Source: Methanoculleus sp.
Lineage (GTDB): Archaea > Halobacteriota > Methanomicrobia > Methanomicrobiales > Methanoculleaceae
Length of the DNA stretch: 64,000 nucleotides
Direction of reading: 5' to 3'
Assembly (NCBI RefSeq): GCF_030019085.1
Contig: NZ_JASEFJ010000007.1
Span: 1 to 64,000, forward strand
Positions 61,164 to 64,000 of this stretch are shown here, in pieces; position 1 is the first letter of the stretch; each line of letters begins with the position of its first letter. The notes below the pieces were generated by a model that had not been told where the DNA came from, ran no database searches, and was given only the letters and a program-made list of their open reading frames with translations. A program made the translations under genes and the position numbers.

Positions 61164-62348
61164 TTGCGGAGTTTCGTCTCGGAACGGGCCAGCGCCATAC
61201 CGCCATCGGGTATACGTAAGTTCTTTGATATAGCCCAGACGATGGAGGACGTCATATCACTTGGCGTCGGCGAACCGGACTTTGTGACACCCTGGTGCGT
61301 CTGCGAGGCTGCTATCTACTCTATCGAGCAGGGGTCTACCACCTACACTTCGAACAAGGGGACGCCACAGCTGCGTGGGGCAATCAGCCACTACCTCGGT
61401 ACCAGGTTCGGTACCCCCTACGATCCGGAAGAAGAGGTCATCGTGACCTGTGGTGTCTCGGAGGCGGCCGATATCGCCATCCGGGCCGTCGTTGACCCTG
61501 GTGATGAGGTGCTTGTCGCCGAACCCTGTTACGTCTCCTACATTCCGTGCGTCACACTCGCCGGCGGGACGCCGGTGTCCGTTCCATGCCGGGCGGAAGA
61601 TGAGTTCCGGTTGACGGCCGATGCGCTCGCAGAGAAGATCACACCGCGGACAAAGGCTCTGGTCGCAAACTTCCCGAACAACCCGACCGGCGGGGTGATG
61701 GGCGAGTCTGACTGGCGTGCGGTTGCCGATCTCCTGGTCGACCATGACCTCCTCCTGATCAGTGATGAGGTCTACGCCGAGCTAACCTATGATGGCGACC
61801 ACTTCTCGCCGGCCAGGATACCAGAGATCCGCGATCGGACGATCACCTTGAACGGGTTCTCGAAGGCCTTCGCCATGACAGGCTGGAGGATCGGTTATCT
61901 CTGCGCCCCCCGGGAGATCACCGCAGCGGCGCTGAAGATCCACCAGTACGTCGCGCTTTGTGCCCCGATCATGGGGCAGGTCGCGGCCTACGAGGCGCTC
62001 CGGATCGGGGAGGAGGAAAAGGACGAGATGGTCAGGGAGTATCGTCTCAGGCGGAACCTCTTTGTTGACGGACTTAACAAGCTCGGTCTCTCCTGCCACC
62101 TCCCGAAGGGTGCGTTCTATGCCTTCCCCTCGGTGGAGAGCACCGGTATGAGCGACACGGAGTTTGCGGAGGCGCTTCTGCGTGAGCAGCATGTAGCGGT
62201 AGTCCCCGGTAGCGTTCTTGGCCCCTCCGGTCTCGGCCACGTGCGGTGCGCCTATGCGGTCTCCCGTGACCACCTCAAGGATGCTCTCTCCAGGATGGAA
62301 GCCTTCCTCGAGTCACGTAAATTATCGGAACAGATCTCCTCAAACTAA
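61164..62348 (+). CDS. PLP-dependent aminotransferase class I/II
   Basis: 394 residues. TTG start with RBS GAGGTGAGGGG. Fold-type I motifs: ISLGVGEPDFVTPW, SNKGTPQLRGAISHYLG, FPNNPTGGVMGESDW, ISDEVYAELTYDG, the PLP Lys in LNGFSKAFAMTGWRIGYLCAP, and YAFPSVESTGMSD. Resembles archaeal aspartate/aromatic aminotransferases; substrate not resolved. Adjacent Lrp-type gene may regulate it. Confidence 0.93.
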   Translation: MRSFVSERASAIPPSGIRKFFDIAQTMEDVISLGVGEPDFVTPWCVCEAAIYSIEQGSTTYTSNKGTPQLRGAISHYLGTRFGTPYDPEEEVIVTCGVSEAADIAIRAVVDPGDEVLVAEPCYVSYIPCVTLAGGTPVSVPCRAEDEFRLTADALAEKITPRTKALVANFPNNPTGGVMGESDWRAVADLLVDHDLLLISDEVYAELTYDGDHFSPARIPEIRDRTITLNGFSKAFAMTGWRIGYLCAPREITAAALKIHQYVALCAPIMGQVAAYEALRIGEEEKDEMVREYRLRRNLFVDGLNKLGLSCHLPKGAFYAFPSVESTGMSDTEFAEALLREQHVAVVPGSVLGPSGLGHVRCAYAVSRDHLKDALSRMEAFLESRKLSEQISSN

Positions 62349-62426
62349 AATCAAAACCCTTTTTAAGAGATATCCGTGTATCTGCAATCGCCGTTCTGTT
62401 GTCTGACGTGGGAATGACTCCCGCGG

Positions 62427-62448
62427 AACCCCTTTATTTCCACTGGAG
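62427..62448 (-). other. Origin recognition box-like sequence D
   Basis: CTCCAGTGGAAATAAAGGGG then TT on the minus strand, a full ORB. Confidence 0.75.
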
Positions 62449-62645
62449 ATGTGAATTTATTCCTGGATCCCGGTGGGTGGGGTTCGCGCTGTAGTCTTAC
62501 CCGAAGTATGCCTTCTGGTTGCAAGACCGCGGATAGAACTCCGATCTTTTATTGGTATATCTGGCCGGTGATCTTGCTACAATTCTGTCTTCCGACCGGG
62601 GCGGGAAGTCCCCGCATCTGCTCAGCGCCTGGCGCAGGGAGGATA

Positions 62646-62664
62646 TCTCCAGTGGAAACAAAGG
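62646..62664 (+). other. Partial origin recognition box E
   Basis: TCTCCAGTGGAAACAAAGG on the plus strand, then CATC instead of the usual GGG continuation. A mini-ORB, inverted relative to box D. Confidence 0.65.
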
Positions 62665-62705
62665 CATCATTACAGCGCAGGCAATTGTGCGGAAGTGAAA
62701 AAGAG

Positions 62706-63281
62706 TTATCGCTTGATCTCCTTTCCGACAGAGAAGGCTTTTCCAAGAGTTTTCCCGGAACCGTAGTACTCCTGCCGCATAGAGTCATATGCAAACGGTC
62801 GGACCTTCGCGATCTCGGGCCTGCCATCATCCCCGAGGACATCTTCGTCCATCTTCACGTCCAGGATCTCGCCGATGAACTGGGTGTGCACGCCGATCTC
62901 GACCGACTGGAGCAGGCGACACTCAAGGATGACAGGGAACTCCCCCACGTATGGGGCGTTCACCAGGTCACCTTTAACCGGTGTGAGCCCTGTAGCGGCG
63001 AACTTGTCCTCATCCCGGCCGGAGACGATACCGAAGTAGTCGGCCTCCCTGAGATGGTCTGTGGAGGGGATACTGATCGTGAACTCGCGCTGCTCGACCA
63101 GGTTTGTGTAGGTCTGCCTGCTCTTCTGTACCGAGACCGCCACCGATGGTGGGCGGGATGAGCAGATCCCGCCCCAGGCCGCGACCATGGCGTCAGGCCG
63201 GCCGCTGGCATCGTAGGTTCCAATCACCAGCACCGGGTGGGGGTACAGGACTGTCCTTGGACCGATTGATCTCTTGGCCAT
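62706..63281 (-). CDS. Flavin reductase-like FMN-binding protein
   Basis: 191 residues. Split-barrel flavin reductase family: VLVIGTYDASGRPDAMVAAWGGICSSRPPSVAVSVQKSRQTYTNLVEQREFTISIPS, READYFGIVSGRDEDKF and LECRLLQSVEIGVHTQFIGEILDVKMDEDVLGDDGRP. Methanogen members reduce FMN or serve redox partners; no specific substrate is evident. Confidence 0.9.
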   Translation of the reverse strand: MAKRSIGPRTVLYPHPVLVIGTYDASGRPDAMVAAWGGICSSRPPSVAVSVQKSRQTYTNLVEQREFTISIPSTDHLREADYFGIVSGRDEDKFAATGLTPVKGDLVNAPYVGEFPVILECRLLQSVEIGVHTQFIGEILDVKMDEDVLGDDGRPEIAKVRPFAYDSMRQEYYGSGKTLGKAFSVGKEIKR

Positions 63282-63359
63282 GGGAATATGGTTCGTCTCC
63301 CGGCCTGGATAAACCTTTTTGAACTGCGGTAGGTGTGCCTGGTGGTGAACGGTCTCATC

Positions 63360-64000
63360 TCACGTGCTACCTATCGCTCCTTTCTTCTGCTGCTGCACCG
63401 AGCGGAAGAGGAAAAATCCTACGATTATGAACGTTGCTATAGGTGAGAGCCAGGTGGGGATACGGAACCCGAAACTGTCTGCGAGCATGATCGTCCCGAG
63501 CACCAGGATGGAATACATCGCCCCGTTTTTGAGGTAACAGAATTTCCTGATCTGGTCGACGCCCCTGACGGTAAGTTCCCTTACCACGAATGCCCCGACA
63601 CCGTTTCCTATCAGGATAAGAGGGACAGAGAGAGTGAAAGCAAACGCCCCGATGACTCCATCGATTGAGAACGTTGCATCAAGTATCTCGAGGTAGGCAA
63701 GTTTCGAGACATCAGACATATCTGACCCCATCATACGTGCCTCCTGCACCTCGGCATTCTTTCGGAAACCGTGGACGATGAAGAAGACGGTGGACCCGAG
63801 CACGGCCGCAAAACCCATCATGGTGTCGATCTGGAGGGCAAACCAGACTATAACCGAGAGCAGGACCGAGGCGACGGCATAGAACCAGACAGCCTGCCGG
63901 GAGAAGAAACGCTCGCTCCTGAGGTAGCAGTTCTTCTCCTCCGCAAAGAGCCAGTGAAAGAAGAGGAGAATAAGGAACATCCCACCAAATATCAGGAGGA
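63360..64000 (-). CDS. DUF475/TerC-like membrane protein, 5' end outside the window
   Basis: At least 213 residues visible; the frame stays open to the right edge (LLIFGG precedes the first visible ATG at 63980), so the N-terminus lies beyond. Several membrane helices (VWFYAVASVLLSVIVWFALQIDTMMGFAAVLGSTVFFIVHGF). The TerC-like motif LEILDATFSIDGVIGAFAFTLSVPLILIGNGVGAFVVRELTVR contains the conserved acidic residues (E, D, D). Possibly metal ion transport. Confidence 0.85.
   Translation of the reverse strand, partial: LLIFGGMFLILLFFHWLFAEEKNCYLRSERFFSRQAVWFYAVASVLLSVIVWFALQIDTMMGFAAVLGSTVFFIVHGFRKNAEVQEARMMGSDMSDVSKLAYLEILDATFSIDGVIGAFAFTLSVPLILIGNGVGAFVVRELTVRGVDQIRKFCYLKNGAMYSILVLGTIMLADSFGFRIPTWLSPIATFIIVGFFLFRSVQQQKKGAIGST

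Larger units (their letters stand above)
62349..62705. other. Second origin-associated gap with paired ORB boxes
   Basis: 357 bp, no supported gene. Box D (minus) and box E (plus) face away from each other across about 200 bp. The interval contains a TATTGGTATATC element (about 62550-62561). The plus-strand frame across 62451-63161 is antisense to the flavin reductase and discarded. Confidence 0.6.

Noticed and set aside
62451-63161. 236-residue plus-strand frame
   Set aside because: Antisense to the flavin reductase gene. The plus-strand product has no family features, while the minus-strand one is clearly the flavin reductase.

Overview
The window looks like chromosome from a GC-rich euryarchaeal methanogen. 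Markers are an Orc1/Cdc6 gene with origin recognition boxes, PolD small subunit, Hel308, Cgi121, RIO1 kinase, type II GAPDH, two CofH (coenzyme F420) genes, archaeal PdxS/PdxT and CbiB, and TATA-box promoters with short or absent leaders. Gene content (acetyl-CoA synthetase, membrane pyrophosphatase, LarC-like protein, PAS regulator with an N-terminal HTH) fits the Methanomicrobiales, probably a Methanoculleus-like organism. That placement is inference from gene content and style, not from an alignment.

Layout. 0.1-6 kb: an unknown gene, an archaetidylinositol-phosphate-synthase-type enzyme, purA with a Trm112-like protein, a membrane protein, cbiB, and pdxS-pdxT. 6-10.4 kb: an arsenic island, with divergent arsR and a seven-gene operon (arsC, a tiny Cys-rich protein, an ArsP-type permease, a small protein, ACR3, DUF2703, DGC-domain protein). 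10.5-16.1 kb: a metal- or corrinoid-type ABC uptake locus, with a binding protein, a methyltransferase, an AmrS-like radical SAM enzyme and a half binding protein facing an ATPase and permease operon. 16.5-18.4 kb: a THEP1-like NTPase, a cyclophilin and an RNase III-fold protein. 18.4-25.3 kb (minus strand): PolD small subunit, K+-dependent membrane pyrophosphatase, acetyl-CoA synthetase and an OFA-family transporter, which read as one acetate-activation module with PPi energy recovery. 25.5-28.6 kb: signal peptidase and two tandem cofH genes that share a perfectly identical 156-bp tract. 28.8-31.7 kb: iron-sulfur flavoprotein, GIY-YIG protein, metallo-beta-lactamase-fold hydrolase, thiC.

31.8-38.7 kb: lipoprotein, DUF2207 and LemA proteins, a four-PAS regulator, a deoxyribosyltransferase-like fusion, Tsr3. 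38.9-42 kb: a 615-aa protein of unknown function coupled to a LarC-like nickel-cofactor protein. 42.3-44.5 kb: cell-surface proteins including a transglutaminase-like one. 44.7-51 kb: glycogen phosphorylase, a two-gene ABC exporter, a frameshifted dual-specificity phosphatase and a ROK sugar kinase. 51.2-58.7 kb: small proteins, gap, tyrS, and the information-processing run tyrS-rio1-KH-hel308-cgi121, then a MoaB/MogA-type protein. 58.7-62.7 kb: the probable replication origin, with orc1/cdc6 bracketed by at least five origin-recognition-box-like sequences. The right edge holds a flavin reductase and a truncated DUF475/TerC-like gene.

No rRNA, CRISPR array, insertion sequence or convincing tRNA was found by reading. 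The most interesting items are the origin region, the cofH gene-conversion tract, the ABC/radical SAM locus with its half binding protein and two inverted repeats, the 615-aa/LarC pair, and the arsenic operator.
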